DNA of 64,000 nucleotides from Allobosea sp. BH3 (lineage in GTDB: Bacteria; Pseudomonadota; Alphaproteobacteria; Rhizobiales; Beijerinckiaceae), in NCBI RefSeq assembly GCF_025499465.1, contig NZ_JAIMCA010000004.1:372001-436000 (forward strand), given 5' to 3'. A model generated the notes under the pieces. That model saw nothing but the letters and a program-made list of their open reading frames with translations, was not told the origin of the DNA and did no database searches. Each line of letters opens with the position of its first letter. Within the stretch, counting starts at the first letter, position 1. The position numbers and the translations under genes were made by a program. Positions 51,934-59,944 of the stretch are shown one piece after another.

Positions 51934-53139
51934 TCAGGCTCGCTGAGCGGCGGAAGGCGCTTTCGGAGCGGCGCGCACGCCGGTCAGGACTTGCCAGTAG
52001 GCCGCCGCGAAGACGAGGAAGGCCAGAGACCAGCCGAGCCCCGCGACATGCAACAGTGCCACCGGCCCATGGCCGGTCGCCGAGCAGATTCGCGCCACGG
52101 CGCCGATAACGACGAGCCCATAGCAAAGCTGGGTCGCGGTCGTGGCGGTGAGTGCACGGCCGGTGTGTCCGAGGCTGGCGCGCGACATCACGGCGAGCGT
52201 CATGGTGGCGAAGGCCCCGGCCGTCCAGGCATGGGTGCCGGCAGCGGGCGCGATGAAGCCGAGGCTCGCCGCGGCCGCCAGCGCGAATCCGACCGGCACG
52301 AAGAGATAGCCGACATGCAGGATGACAAGCAGCGGATTGCGCCAGGTCCGATCGCCGGCCCAGCGCGCGAGCCTGAACAGATGGAACCCCGCAGCGAGCA
52401 TCAGCGCGACGCCGGGCGCGGCGGCTTCCGGCATGGCGACCCAGCCCAGAAGCGCGACGGCGCTGCCGGCGAGAACGGCCTTGTCATAGGCGCCGAAGGG
52501 AACCGGCATCCGCCCCTCGCCGCGCTGCGCCAGCCAGTTGCGCGTGAAGCTCGGCACGATCCGCCCGGCAATCAGCATGACCAGCATCAGGACGACGGCA
52601 ATCGCGAAACGGCGGGCGAGATCGGCCCCCCCGGTCAGCCCCGCTTCGAGATGGAAGGCGAGGTTCGCCGCCAGCAGAAGCACGATCAGCACGACGACCT
52701 TGAGGTTGCGCCAGTTGCGCCCCGCGACGATCTCGCGCGCGGCCGCCGCAGCGAGCAGCAGGAGGAACAGCGCGTCGATCGCCATGGCCAGGCGCCAGCC
52801 GATCAGGGCCGAGGCCGAGACGGCGACGCGCCCGGCGAGCCACGCCAGCACGAGGACCAGAAGCGGCTTGCCCTGGACGGGCAAGCGACCGGTCCAGTTC
52901 GGGATCGCTGTCAGCAGGAAGCCGGCGATCGCGGCCGCCTGATAGCCGAACAGCATTTCGTGAACGTGCCAGTCGACCGGCGCGAACGCCGTCGGAACGG
53001 CGAGATGGCCGGTGACGAAAGGCAGCCAGACCAGCATCGTCAAGCCGGCCTGCAGCGCCGCCAGAAGGAAGAACGGCCGAAAGCCGTAAGACAGAAAAGC
53101 GGGCCCGTCATAGGCCCGCAGTCGCGGTATGGGTGCCAT
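51934..53139 (-). CDS. NnrS family membrane protein (copy 2)
   Basis: A 401-residue protein with about twelve helices and the clearest NnrS pattern of the three: 'SYGFRPFFLLAAL', 'VDWHVHEMLFGYQAAAIAGF', 'RIVPSFTRNWLA', 'GTHAWTAGAFATMTLAVMSR'. AGGGAGCCC precedes the ATG. It lies directly downstream of pseudoazurin with a hairpin between, so it may be read from the pseudoazurin promoter at reduced level. Confidence 0.92.
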   Translation of the reverse strand: MAPIPRLRAYDGPAFLSYGFRPFFLLAALQAGLTMLVWLPFVTGHLAVPTAFAPVDWHVHEMLFGYQAAAIAGFLLTAIPNWTGRLPVQGKPLLVLVLAWLAGRVAVSASALIGWRLAMAIDALFLLLLAAAAAREIVAGRNWRNLKVVVLIVLLLAANLAFHLEAGLTGGADLARRFAIAVVLMLVMLIAGRIVPSFTRNWLAQRGEGRMPVPFGAYDKAVLAGSAVALLGWVAMPEAAAPGVALMLAAGFHLFRLARWAGDRTWRNPLLVILHVGYLFVPVGFALAAAASLGFIAPAAGTHAWTAGAFATMTLAVMSRASLGHTGRALTATTATQLCYGLVVIGAVARICSATGHGPVALLHVAGLGWSLAFLVFAAAYWQVLTGVRAAPKAPSAAQRA

Positions 53140-53154
53140 GGGCTCCCTCCTTCC

Positions 53155-53179
53155 CGCGGCCGGGAAAGATCCGGCCGCG
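53155..53179 (-). terminator. Hairpin between pseudoazurin and NnrS genes
   Basis: A perfect 9-bp stem (CGCGGCCGG / CCGGCCGCG, seven-base loop) in the 60-base gap. It may partially terminate the pseudoazurin message. Confidence 0.6.
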
Positions 53180-53199
53180 CCCGATCGCCGGGTTTCGAG

Positions 53200-53646
53200 C
53201 TACGGTGCCTTGGCGACCTGATTGGCCTTGGCGACCAGATCGGCGAAGACCTGCTTGGCCTTGCCGGGGTGCTTGGCGGCTGCGGCGGCATCGAGGTTGG
53301 TCGGCTCGCCGACCACGATCAGCGCGACCATGCCCATGCCGTAATGCGGCTTGCACTTGATGCCATAGACACCAGCCTCCTTGAAGGTGACGTCGACCTG
53401 CTCGTTCATCTTGCCCAGGAAGGGCTCGGCGCCGGCCGGCATCATTTCGGCAATGCTCTCGGCGTTATGGCTCTTGTCGGTGGGAACGAACTTCACGGTG
53501 TCGCCCGGCGCGATCTTCACGAGCGCGGGCTCGAACACCATGGCGCCGGCGGCGCCCTTGTTGAGCATCTTGACTTCGACCTCGGCGGCATTCGCGCCCG
53601 CGATCGCCAGCGCCATCAGCGCGCCGGTTAGAACAGTCCTGAACAT
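53200..53646 (-). CDS. Pseudoazurin, blue copper protein
   Basis: A 148-residue periplasmic cupredoxin with a 20-residue signal peptide. Copper ligands are H60, C98, H101 and M106 ('[10 protein letters not shown]'), which after removal of the signal match the H40, C78, H81, M86 of known pseudoazurins. It is the likely electron donor to NirK. A perfectly symmetrical FNR/NnrR box stands 79 bases upstream. Confidence 0.96.
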   Translation of the reverse strand: MFRTVLTGALMALAIAGANAAEVEVKMLNKGAAGAMVFEPALVKIAPGDTVKFVPTDKSHNAESIAEMMPAGAEPFLGKMNEQVDVTFKEAGVYGIKCKPHYGMGMVALIVVGEPTNLDAAAAAKHPGKAKQVFADLVAKANQVAKAP

Positions 53647-53724
53647 CTGACTTCTCCATCACCGCAGCGAACTCATCGGTTTCTCGCTGCACCGCAACAC
53701 TAGCGGGAGAGAGCCGGTCGCAAT

Positions 53725-53738
53725 TTGCGATAACGCAA
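53725..53738. promoter_or_regulatory. Perfectly symmetrical FNR/NnrR box upstream of pseudoazurin
   Basis: TTGCGATAACGCAA: half-sites TTGCG and CGCAA are exact inverted copies, 78 bases before the start codon on the minus strand. It is the best box in the window along with that at 44858. Confidence 0.8.
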
Positions 53739-53760
53739 AGAGAAGGCGGGATCGGCGGGA

Positions 53761-54132
53761 TCAAAGGCCGCGCAAGGCCGCAACCGCCGCGTCCGCGCTG
53801 TGCGCGATCTCGACGAACAGGAGAGCGAACTCCTCGAAAACCGTGCGATCGCTTTCCGCTTCGGTGAGCGCATCGAGTTCCGACAGGAAATGCAGGATCG
53901 ACGCGATGCGCTCCTTGTGCTCGCGCGCTGAGGCCAGCCGACGGCGCGTCTCACGTCGACGCTCCTGCTCGTCGAAGCGGGCGAGAGCGCCATTCAGCCT
54001 CTCGCGACAAGCGCAATCGAGGTCCTCGGGACGCAGCACCCGCTGCAAGCGGCCGATCAACTGGCTCGCCGAGGTCGTCGCCACGTCGGGGTCGAACCTG
54101 TGCTCGGGATTTCCGTCATGCCCGGTTCTCAT
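53761..54132 (-). CDS. Hypothetical helical protein at the end of the ubiTUV operon
   Basis: A 123-residue, charged, mostly helical protein ('RPEDLDCACRERLNGALARF', 'HKERIASILHFLSELDALTE'). No family recognised. The ATG at 54132 overlaps the ubiV stop by 17 bases, which suggests co-translation. One 'CAC' cysteine pair could bind metal. A role in anaerobic ubiquinone synthesis or in NO metabolism is only positional inference. Confidence 0.65.
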   Translation of the reverse strand: MRTGHDGNPEHRFDPDVATTSASQLIGRLQRVLRPEDLDCACRERLNGALARFDEQERRRETRRRLASAREHKERIASILHFLSELDALTEAESDRTVFEEFALLFVEIAHSADAAVAALRGL

Positions 54133-55075
54133 GAAGGCTCCCTCCGCGCGCTTGCGAGACGAGGCGATCGCCCGGGGTCGCGCCACCCGCTCCCGTCCGA
54201 ACGTGGCCGGGCGCCCCGTGCAGGAAGCCGTTGGAGAACGGCACGTTCGGATAGATTTCGCCCAGCCGCCTCTCGGCTTCTTCCGGATCGATCCGCTCGT
54301 CGACGACATCGCGGAACAATCGCGCGACCGCGACCATGTCGCAGCCCTGCGGCGAGAGACGAAGCGACGCCACACCGGCCTGGCGCAACGCGGGAACGTC
54401 ACGCAGCAGGCTGGCGCAGCTATCTGAGAGGGTCTGCACCCCGTTGACGGAGAGAAATCCGGCGCCGTCGAGTGTCTTGACGGGCATGCCGTCCGGGTCC
54501 TGCTCGCAAACGAAGCGGCAATTGTCCTTGGTCAGCTTGTGGGCGCGCGCATGGTAGCAGCGCGCCGAGATCGCGAGCGGCACCCTGCCGAAGGCGAAGA
54601 CTTCGGTCGCGAGCTGCGGCACCGCGGCAGAGATGGCCGCGACCGCAGTCAGCGGCAGTTCCGGGGGCAAACAGATGCGCGTCGCGCCGCGCTCGGCGAG
54701 AAACCCGGCGGCCACCTCGTTGTAGACGTTGACGAAAGGGCCGACTGCGAATGGCTTCGGTGCCAGCCCGGCCAAACAGCTCAGGTCGTTGATTTCGACC
54801 TCGGCCTCATCGCTCTGCATCAGCTCGCGGGTCTGGCGGCGTTCGCGCGGCAGCGAGATCAGGATCAGGCTGGAATGCAGCACATGTTTTCCCGCAGCCT
54901 CCAGTCGCTCGACCACGGCGGGGATATGGTCCTGCTTGAAGGGCGCACGCTTGGAACAGACGGCCTCACCGACGACCACGGCATCGACCTGCGCCTCGTC
55001 GGCCACGCGGTAGTAGAAGTCGCGCCAGCGCTCCGGCGACCAGTGATAGAGGACGGGACCGAGGGTAAGCTGCAT
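54116..55075 (-). CDS. ubiV: Ubiquinone anaerobic biosynthesis protein UbiV
   Basis: A 319-residue U32 peptidase-like protein. Cysteines C40 ('GEAVCSKR'), C173, C186 and C190 ('ARCYHARAH', 'DNCRFVCEQD') match the [4Fe-4S] ligands of UbiV. With UbiU it performs the O2-independent hydroxylation steps of ubiquinone synthesis. It starts 25 bases after the ubiU stop. Confidence 0.95.
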   Translation of the reverse strand: MQLTLGPVLYHWSPERWRDFYYRVADEAQVDAVVVGEAVCSKRAPFKQDHIPAVVERLEAAGKHVLHSSLILISLPRERRQTRELMQSDEAEVEINDLSCLAGLAPKPFAVGPFVNVYNEVAAGFLAERGATRICLPPELPLTAVAAISAAVPQLATEVFAFGRVPLAISARCYHARAHKLTKDNCRFVCEQDPDGMPVKTLDGAGFLSVNGVQTLSDSCASLLRDVPALRQAGVASLRLSPQGCDMVAVARLFRDVVDERIDPEEAERRLGEIYPNVPFSNGFLHGAPGHVRTGAGGATPGDRLVSQARGGSLHENRA

Positions 55076-55100
55076 CGCGTGTTCCTTTGCGGGCCGGCTG

Positions 55101-56078
55101 CTAGCGCCAGCCCTTGCGATAGGCGCCGACCGTGCCGGCCTGCCCTTCGGCCATGGCCATCAGACTCGCTGCCGGAGGGCTGCGGCCTTCGTCGATCGCC
55201 GCGAGGATCTTGCGGAAGGAGCGCACCACGCCCGCGATATAGGCGCGCCCGCGCTGCCTGCCCTCGATCTTGAAGGCGGTCACGCCGGCATCGCGCAATG
55301 CCGGCAGCATCACGGCCGCGTCGAGGCTGACAGGCTCTTCGAAGATGTAACCGGAGCCCTTGGGCGTAGCGAAACGCCCCTTGCACAGGGTCGGATAACC
55401 GGCCGGCTCGTCCTTGCCGAAGCTGTTGATGGTGAAGCCGCCGAGCCGGGAGTCGATCCGCCCGTCGCGCTCGGAATAGGCGACATGGCTCGCGGGCGAA
55501 CAGACGCCGTTCATGTTCGGCGACTGGCCGGTGGCGTAGGAGGAGAGCGAGCATCGCCCCTCCTCCATCACGCACAGGCCTCCGAAGACGAACACCTCCG
55601 TCTCGCAGGAGGTCTCGCGCACGATCGACGCGATCTCCATCACGTTCAGCACACGCGGCAGCACGACACGGCGCGCGCCGAAATTCTCGGCATAGAAGCG
55701 GATCGCGTCGGGATTGGCGGCGCCGGCCTGGACCGAGACGTGGAGCCTCTGGCCGGGATGCCGGCGATGCGCATAGTCGAGCGTCGCGAGATCGGCGAGG
55801 ATCAGCGCGTCCGCGCCGGCAGCCACTGCATCGTCGATCGCCGCCTGCCAGAGCCCGAACGCCCCGGCGCGCGCGAAGGTGTTGATCGCGACCAGAACCC
55901 TGACGCCGCGCCGATGGGCGAAAGCGATCCCCTTGCGCAGTTCCTCGCGCGAGAAATTGAGGCCAGGGAAATTCCGGGCGTTGGTCTCGTCGCGGAAGCC
56001 ACAATAGACCGCATCGGCTCCCGCTTCGACCGCCGCTTCGAGGCTGGCCGGCGTGCCGGCCGGGCAGATCAGCTCCAT
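55101..56078 (-). CDS. ubiU: Ubiquinone anaerobic biosynthesis protein UbiU
   Basis: A 325-residue U32 family protein. The four cluster cysteines fall at C169, C176, C193 and C232 ('GGLCVMEEGRCSLSS', 'GVCSPASH', 'TLCKGRF'), the same numbers as in E. coli UbiU. The ATG at 56078 gives the family N-terminus 'MELICPAGTPASLEAAV' and overlaps ubiT by 10 bases; the frame is open further only by chance. Confidence 0.96.
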   Translation of the reverse strand: MELICPAGTPASLEAAVEAGADAVYCGFRDETNARNFPGLNFSREELRKGIAFAHRRGVRVLVAINTFARAGAFGLWQAAIDDAVAAGADALILADLATLDYAHRRHPGQRLHVSVQAGAANPDAIRFYAENFGARRVVLPRVLNVMEIASIVRETSCETEVFVFGGLCVMEEGRCSLSSYATGQSPNMNGVCSPASHVAYSERDGRIDSRLGGFTINSFGKDEPAGYPTLCKGRFATPKGSGYIFEEPVSLDAAVMLPALRDAGVTAFKIEGRQRGRAYIAGVVRSFRKILAAIDEGRSPPAASLMAMAEGQAGTVGAYRKGWR

Positions 56079-56620
56079 GTCTCGGCTCCGGAAACGGTGC
56101 GTCGCGCTTGCAGTTGCCTGCGCAACGCATCGCCCAGCCTTCGGCCCAGCGGGCCGAAATGACCGAACATCACGGCTCCGAAATCGATCCGCGCATCGTC
56201 GATCGCATTGCGCAGGGCGAGCGCCGCCGCGACATCGCCCTCCACCCAGAGAATCCGCGAAAAGAACAGCGCATCGCCGTCGAGCGTGCCCTCCGCCATG
56301 CCCACGAGCCCCGAAAGCGGGCCGCGGATGCTGGCGTCGAGACCGGCCGGCAAGGTCCGCACGGCGCGCACCCGGGGTTGGCGCAACCTCGGCTCGAGGA
56401 CGAAGGCGAACGGCAGGTCGGTCGGATCGATGCCGAAGCGCTTGTCCGCATGCTCGCCGAGGCGGCTGTAGAGATCGGGATACATCCGGCTGATGCGATG
56501 AAGCATCAGCGCCAGGACCGGTTGCAGCGGGCCAAGCGGCAACGGCGCGACGGCGCGCGCCAGCACCGGCGGCAGCACCGGTGGAATCGCCGATCTCCCG
56601 GTCATCTCTGAATCCGACAT
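56069..56620 (-). CDS. ubiT: Ubiquinone anaerobic biosynthesis accessory factor UbiT (SCP2 domain)
   Basis: A 183-residue SCP2-type lipid-binding protein ('LPLGPLQPVLALMLHRI', 'FAFVLEPRLRQPRVRAV', 'GMAEGTLDGDALFFSR'), which carries ubiquinone precursors in the anaerobic pathway. The ATG at 56620 is preceded by GGAGGTG, better than a TTG one codon earlier. First gene of ubiTUV, divergent from ubiD with a shared FNR/NnrR-type box between. Confidence 0.9.
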   Translation of the reverse strand: MSDSEMTGRSAIPPVLPPVLARAVAPLPLGPLQPVLALMLHRISRMYPDLYSRLGEHADKRFGIDPTDLPFAFVLEPRLRQPRVRAVRTLPAGLDASIRGPLSGLVGMAEGTLDGDALFFSRILWVEGDVAAALALRNAIDDARIDFGAVMFGHFGPLGRRLGDALRRQLQARRTVSGAETWS

Positions 56621-56665
56621 CAATCACCTCCGGACCCCAATCTGGACCGAAATCCGAAACCTTCG

Positions 56666-56679
56666 TTGCTCTGGCTCAA
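56666..56679. promoter_or_regulatory. FNR/NnrR-type box in the ubiT-ubiD divergent promoter
   Basis: TTGCTCTGGCTCAA fits TTG-N8-CAA. It lies 46 bases from the ubiT start and 50 bases from the ubiD start, so a single site could serve both directions. Confidence 0.65.
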
Positions 56680-56728
56680 AGTCGGCTGCGAATGAACGGC
56701 GCATGGTCCGGCAACCGGAGCCCTTGCC

Positions 56729-58246
56729 TTGTCGATCCGCACCCTGCCGCGTTTCCGCGATCTCAATGCTTTTCTCGCGCACCTCGATGCCGCCGGTCAG
56801 TTGCGGCGCATCGCCGAGCCGGTCAGCGTGATCCACGAGATCACCGAGATTCATCGCCGCGTCATTGTCGACGAAGGGCCGGCCCTGCTCTTCGAGCGCC
56901 CCCTTCTTGCGGACGGCACAGCTTCGTCCATGCCGCTGCTGACCAATCTGTTCGGCACGGTCGAGCGCGTCGCCTGGGGTCTCGGGATCGAGCGCGAAAA
57001 CCTGCTCGCCTTCGGCCGAACGCTCGCCGAGCTGCGCGAACCGCGGCCCCCGCGCGGGCTCGCCGAAGCGTGGAGGTCATTGCCGCTGGCACGCGCCGCC
57101 CTATCGATGAGGCCGCGCGAGATCAGGCGCGCACCGGTCCAGGAAAGGATATTCCGGGGCGATGCGATCGACCTGACGGCACTGCCGGCCCAGCTCTGCT
57201 GGCCGGGCGAAGCCGCGCCGCTGATCACCTGGCCGCTGGTGCTGACGGCGCCGCCCGAACCCTCGCCCGAGGATGAGGGTAATCTCGGCGTCTATCGCAT
57301 GCAGGTGCTCGGCCGGGATCGTGCCATCCTGCGCTGGCTGGCTCACCGCGGGGGCGCCCGCCACCATGCGCAATGGCGCCGGCTCGGCCGCGACATGCCG
57401 GTCGCGGTCGTGATCGGCGCCGACCCTGCCACGATCCTGTCGGCCGTGCTTCCGCTGCCTGAAACCGTCGCGGAGCTGCGCTTCTCCGGCCTGCTGCGCG
57501 GCGAGCGGCCGGCGCTCATTCCCTGTGTCAGCGTTCCGCTTGCCGTGCCGGCGGAGGCGGAGATCGTCATCGAGGGCCTGGTCTCGCCGGACGAGACGGC
57601 GCCGGAAGGCCCGTTCGGAGACCATACCGGCTACTACAATGCGGTCGAGCCCTTCCCCGTGATGCGCGTTACGGCGGTGACGATGCGGCGCGCGCCGCTC
57701 TATCTCTCGACCTTCACCGGGCGGGCGCCGGACGAGCCCTCGCGCATCGGCGAGGCGCTGAATGTCCTGTTCCTCCCCCTGCTCCAGCGCCAGTTTCCCG
57801 AGGTGGTCGATATCTGGCTGCCCCCCGAGGCCTGCTCCTACAGGATCGCGGTCGTCGCCATCGACAAGCGCTATCCGGGGCAGGCGCGGCGGCTGATGCT
57901 CGGCTTGTGGTCGCTGCTGCCTCAGTTCAGCTACACCAAGCTCGTCATCATCGTGGACCGCGACATCGACCCGCGCGACTGGGCGCAGGTGATGTGGGCG
58001 GTCGCGACGCGCAGCGACGCCAGCCGCGATCTCGTCACCCTCTCCGACACGCCGATCGACTATCTCGACTTCGCCTCGCCGAAGCCTGGCCTGGGCGGCA
58101 AGCTCGGCATCGACGCCACCAACAAGCTGCCGCCCGAGACCGAGCGGGAATGGGGTCGGCCTATGGCCATGACGCCCGAAATCATCGCCCGCATCGATGC
58201 GCTCTGGCCATCGCTCGGGCTGCAGCCGGCCGGAGCGGCACGATGA
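56729..58246 (+). CDS. ubiD: UbiD-family decarboxylase
   Basis: A 505-residue UbiD-type prenylated-FMN decarboxylase. 'RRIAEPVSVIHEITEI', 'GDHTGYYNAVEPFPVMRVTA' after the acidic 'SPDETAPEGPFG' (active-site glutamates), and 'VIIVDRDIDPRDWAQVMWA' are characteristic. It starts with TTG; GGAG lies eight bases upstream. With UbiX and UbiTUV next door, the substrate is most likely the polyprenyl hydroxybenzoate of ubiquinone synthesis. Other aromatic acids cannot be excluded. Confidence 0.93.
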   Translation: MSIRTLPRFRDLNAFLAHLDAAGQLRRIAEPVSVIHEITEIHRRVIVDEGPALLFERPLLADGTASSMPLLTNLFGTVERVAWGLGIERENLLAFGRTLAELREPRPPRGLAEAWRSLPLARAALSMRPREIRRAPVQERIFRGDAIDLTALPAQLCWPGEAAPLITWPLVLTAPPEPSPEDEGNLGVYRMQVLGRDRAILRWLAHRGGARHHAQWRRLGRDMPVAVVIGADPATILSAVLPLPETVAELRFSGLLRGERPALIPCVSVPLAVPAEAEIVIEGLVSPDETAPEGPFGDHTGYYNAVEPFPVMRVTAVTMRRAPLYLSTFTGRAPDEPSRIGEALNVLFLPLLQRQFPEVVDIWLPPEACSYRIAVVAIDKRYPGQARRLMLGLWSLLPQFSYTKLVIIVDRDIDPRDWAQVMWAVATRSDASRDLVTLSDTPIDYLDFASPKPGLGGKLGIDATNKLPPETEREWGRPMAMTPEIIARIDALWPSLGLQPAGAAR

Positions 58247-58830
58247 GCCCTCGCGTCGTCGTCGGGATCAGCGGCGCCTCCGGCGCGGCGATCGGCCTGC
58301 GCGTGCTCGAACTGCTGGCCGAAACGGGCAGGGTCGAGACTCATCTGGTGATCTCGCCAGCCGCCGAACGGACACTGGCCACTGAGGTCGACAGGGCGGC
58401 GCCCGCGCGAGCCCGGCAACTCGCCACCCGCTACCATGAGCCTTCGGACATCGGAGCCGCCATCGCCAGCGGCTCCTTCCGCACGGCGGGGATGATCGTC
58501 GCCCCCTGCTCGATCCGCAGCCTGTCCGCGATCGCCTACGGCCAGCTCGACAATCTCCTGGCGCGAGCTGCCGACGTCCATCTCAAGGAACGGCGCAGGC
58601 TCGTCCTGCTGGTGCGCGAAAGCCCCCTGCATCTCGGCCATCTCCGCGCCATGGCCCAAGTTACAGAATACGGCGCCATCGTCGCGCCGCCTGTGCCGCC
58701 CTTCTATCTGATGCCCGATACGATCGCGGAGCTGATCGACCAGATCGCGCGGCGCGCCATCGGACTGCTCGACCTCGACCTCCGGACCGCAGCCTTGCCG
58801 ATCAACGAATGGCAAGGCGGTGAGGCGTGA
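58243..58830 (+). CDS. ubiX: Flavin prenyltransferase UbiX
   Basis: A 195-residue flavoprotein that makes the prenylated FMN cofactor of UbiD. 'GISGASGAAIGLRVLELL', 'VAPCSIRSLSAIAYG' and 'RRRLVLLVRESPLHLGHL' are diagnostic. It overlaps ubiD by 4 bases (ATGA), indicating coupled production of enzyme and cofactor. Confidence 0.95.
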   Translation: MSPRVVVGISGASGAAIGLRVLELLAETGRVETHLVISPAAERTLATEVDRAAPARARQLATRYHEPSDIGAAIASGSFRTAGMIVAPCSIRSLSAIAYGQLDNLLARAADVHLKERRRLVLLVRESPLHLGHLRAMAQVTEYGAIVAPPVPPFYLMPDTIAELIDQIARRAIGLLDLDLRTAALPINEWQGGEA

Positions 58831-59936
58831 CGGCCGGCGGCGACTGCTCCGCCTGCTCACACCGGCCCTTCCGCATCTGCTTCGTCCTTGCCGCGTTCGC
58901 TGCCGTGACGGGAGTTGCGCCCTGGCTCGTCGGCCTCTCGCCGCCCGGCATGACAGCGGCGGCCTGGCACAGCGAAATGCTGGTGTTCGGCATGATGCCG
59001 GCGGTCATGGCCGGCTTCCTGCTCACCGCATTGCCGCGCTGGACCCGCTCGGCGCCTGTGTCGCGCCCCCTTCTGCTGAGCTTCGCAACGTTCTGGCTGG
59101 CGGGCCAGGCGATGCCGTTTTGCTATCCGGCGTTCACGGGCCCGATGACGGCCGGCTTCGTGCTGGGCGTCGCGGGAGTCGCGGCCATGCGCGTGATCGC
59201 GGCCGGTGCCCTGCGGGAAATCAAGATCGTGCTTCTCATGGTAGCCTTGGCTGGAGCCGCGGCATCGGAGACCGCGCTCGACGCCGTGGCCGTCGGCTTG
59301 CGCCTGCGGCTCGCCCTGGCGGCCGAAATCGGGCTCGTAGCGGTGATAGCGGGCCGCGTCGCGCCGGCACTGACGGCCGCCTATCTTGCTCTGCACGGGC
59401 AGGAATGCGGCCCGCGGCTGCCTCGCGCTTTCGAGGTCGTCGCCGCCTTGTCGCTCGCGGCCGCTCTCGGCCTCTGGACCTGCGATGCTGCAGGACAAGC
59501 TCCTGTCAGCCTGGCAGCAGCCGCTCTCCAAGCCATCCGCTTGCTCGCCTGGCAACCCTGGCGCGTCGCCCGTTACGCAGGCCTCGTCGCCATTCACCTC
59601 GCCTATGCCTGGATTCCGCTGGGCCTGGGGCTGAACGCTTTGCGCGCAGCCGGCCTCGGCGTCAGCGGCAATGCAGTGTTTCATGCCTGGGCGGCGGGCG
59701 CTGTCGGCGCGATGTGCCTCGCCGTCATGGCCAGCATGGTCCGGCGGCAGTCGCGGCAGGCCTTTTCCAGCCCCGTCGGATCACAGGCGATGCTGGCCGC
59801 GAGCGCGGCCGCTGCACCGTTGCGGCTGCTTTCGGAAATCAGCGCGCCGCTGCACCCAGGCTACGCGGCCCTGTGCTGGAGTGCCGCCTTCCTGCTCTTT
59901 CTCGCAGCCTACCGGCGCCCGCTCGGCCTGTCCTGA
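58827..59936 (+). CDS. NnrS-like membrane protein (copy 3)
   Basis: A 369-residue protein with about eleven helices. The 'AAWHSEMLVFGMMPAVMAGF' segment matches the NnrS N-terminal heme/metal region, though with one histidine rather than two. 'AVFHAWAAGAVGAMCLAVMA' resembles the second conserved region. It starts with GTG in a 4-base overlap with ubiX, an unusual coupling of an NnrS-like protein to ubiquinone genes. Confidence 0.8.
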   Translation: MTAGGDCSACSHRPFRICFVLAAFAAVTGVAPWLVGLSPPGMTAAAWHSEMLVFGMMPAVMAGFLLTALPRWTRSAPVSRPLLLSFATFWLAGQAMPFCYPAFTGPMTAGFVLGVAGVAAMRVIAAGALREIKIVLLMVALAGAAASETALDAVAVGLRLRLALAAEIGLVAVIAGRVAPALTAAYLALHGQECGPRLPRAFEVVAALSLAAALGLWTCDAAGQAPVSLAAAALQAIRLLAWQPWRVARYAGLVAIHLAYAWIPLGLGLNALRAAGLGVSGNAVFHAWAAGAVGAMCLAVMASMVRRQSRQAFSSPVGSQAMLAASAAAAPLRLLSEISAPLHPGYAALCWSAAFLLFLAAYRRPLGLS

Positions 59937-59944
59937 GACACGGC

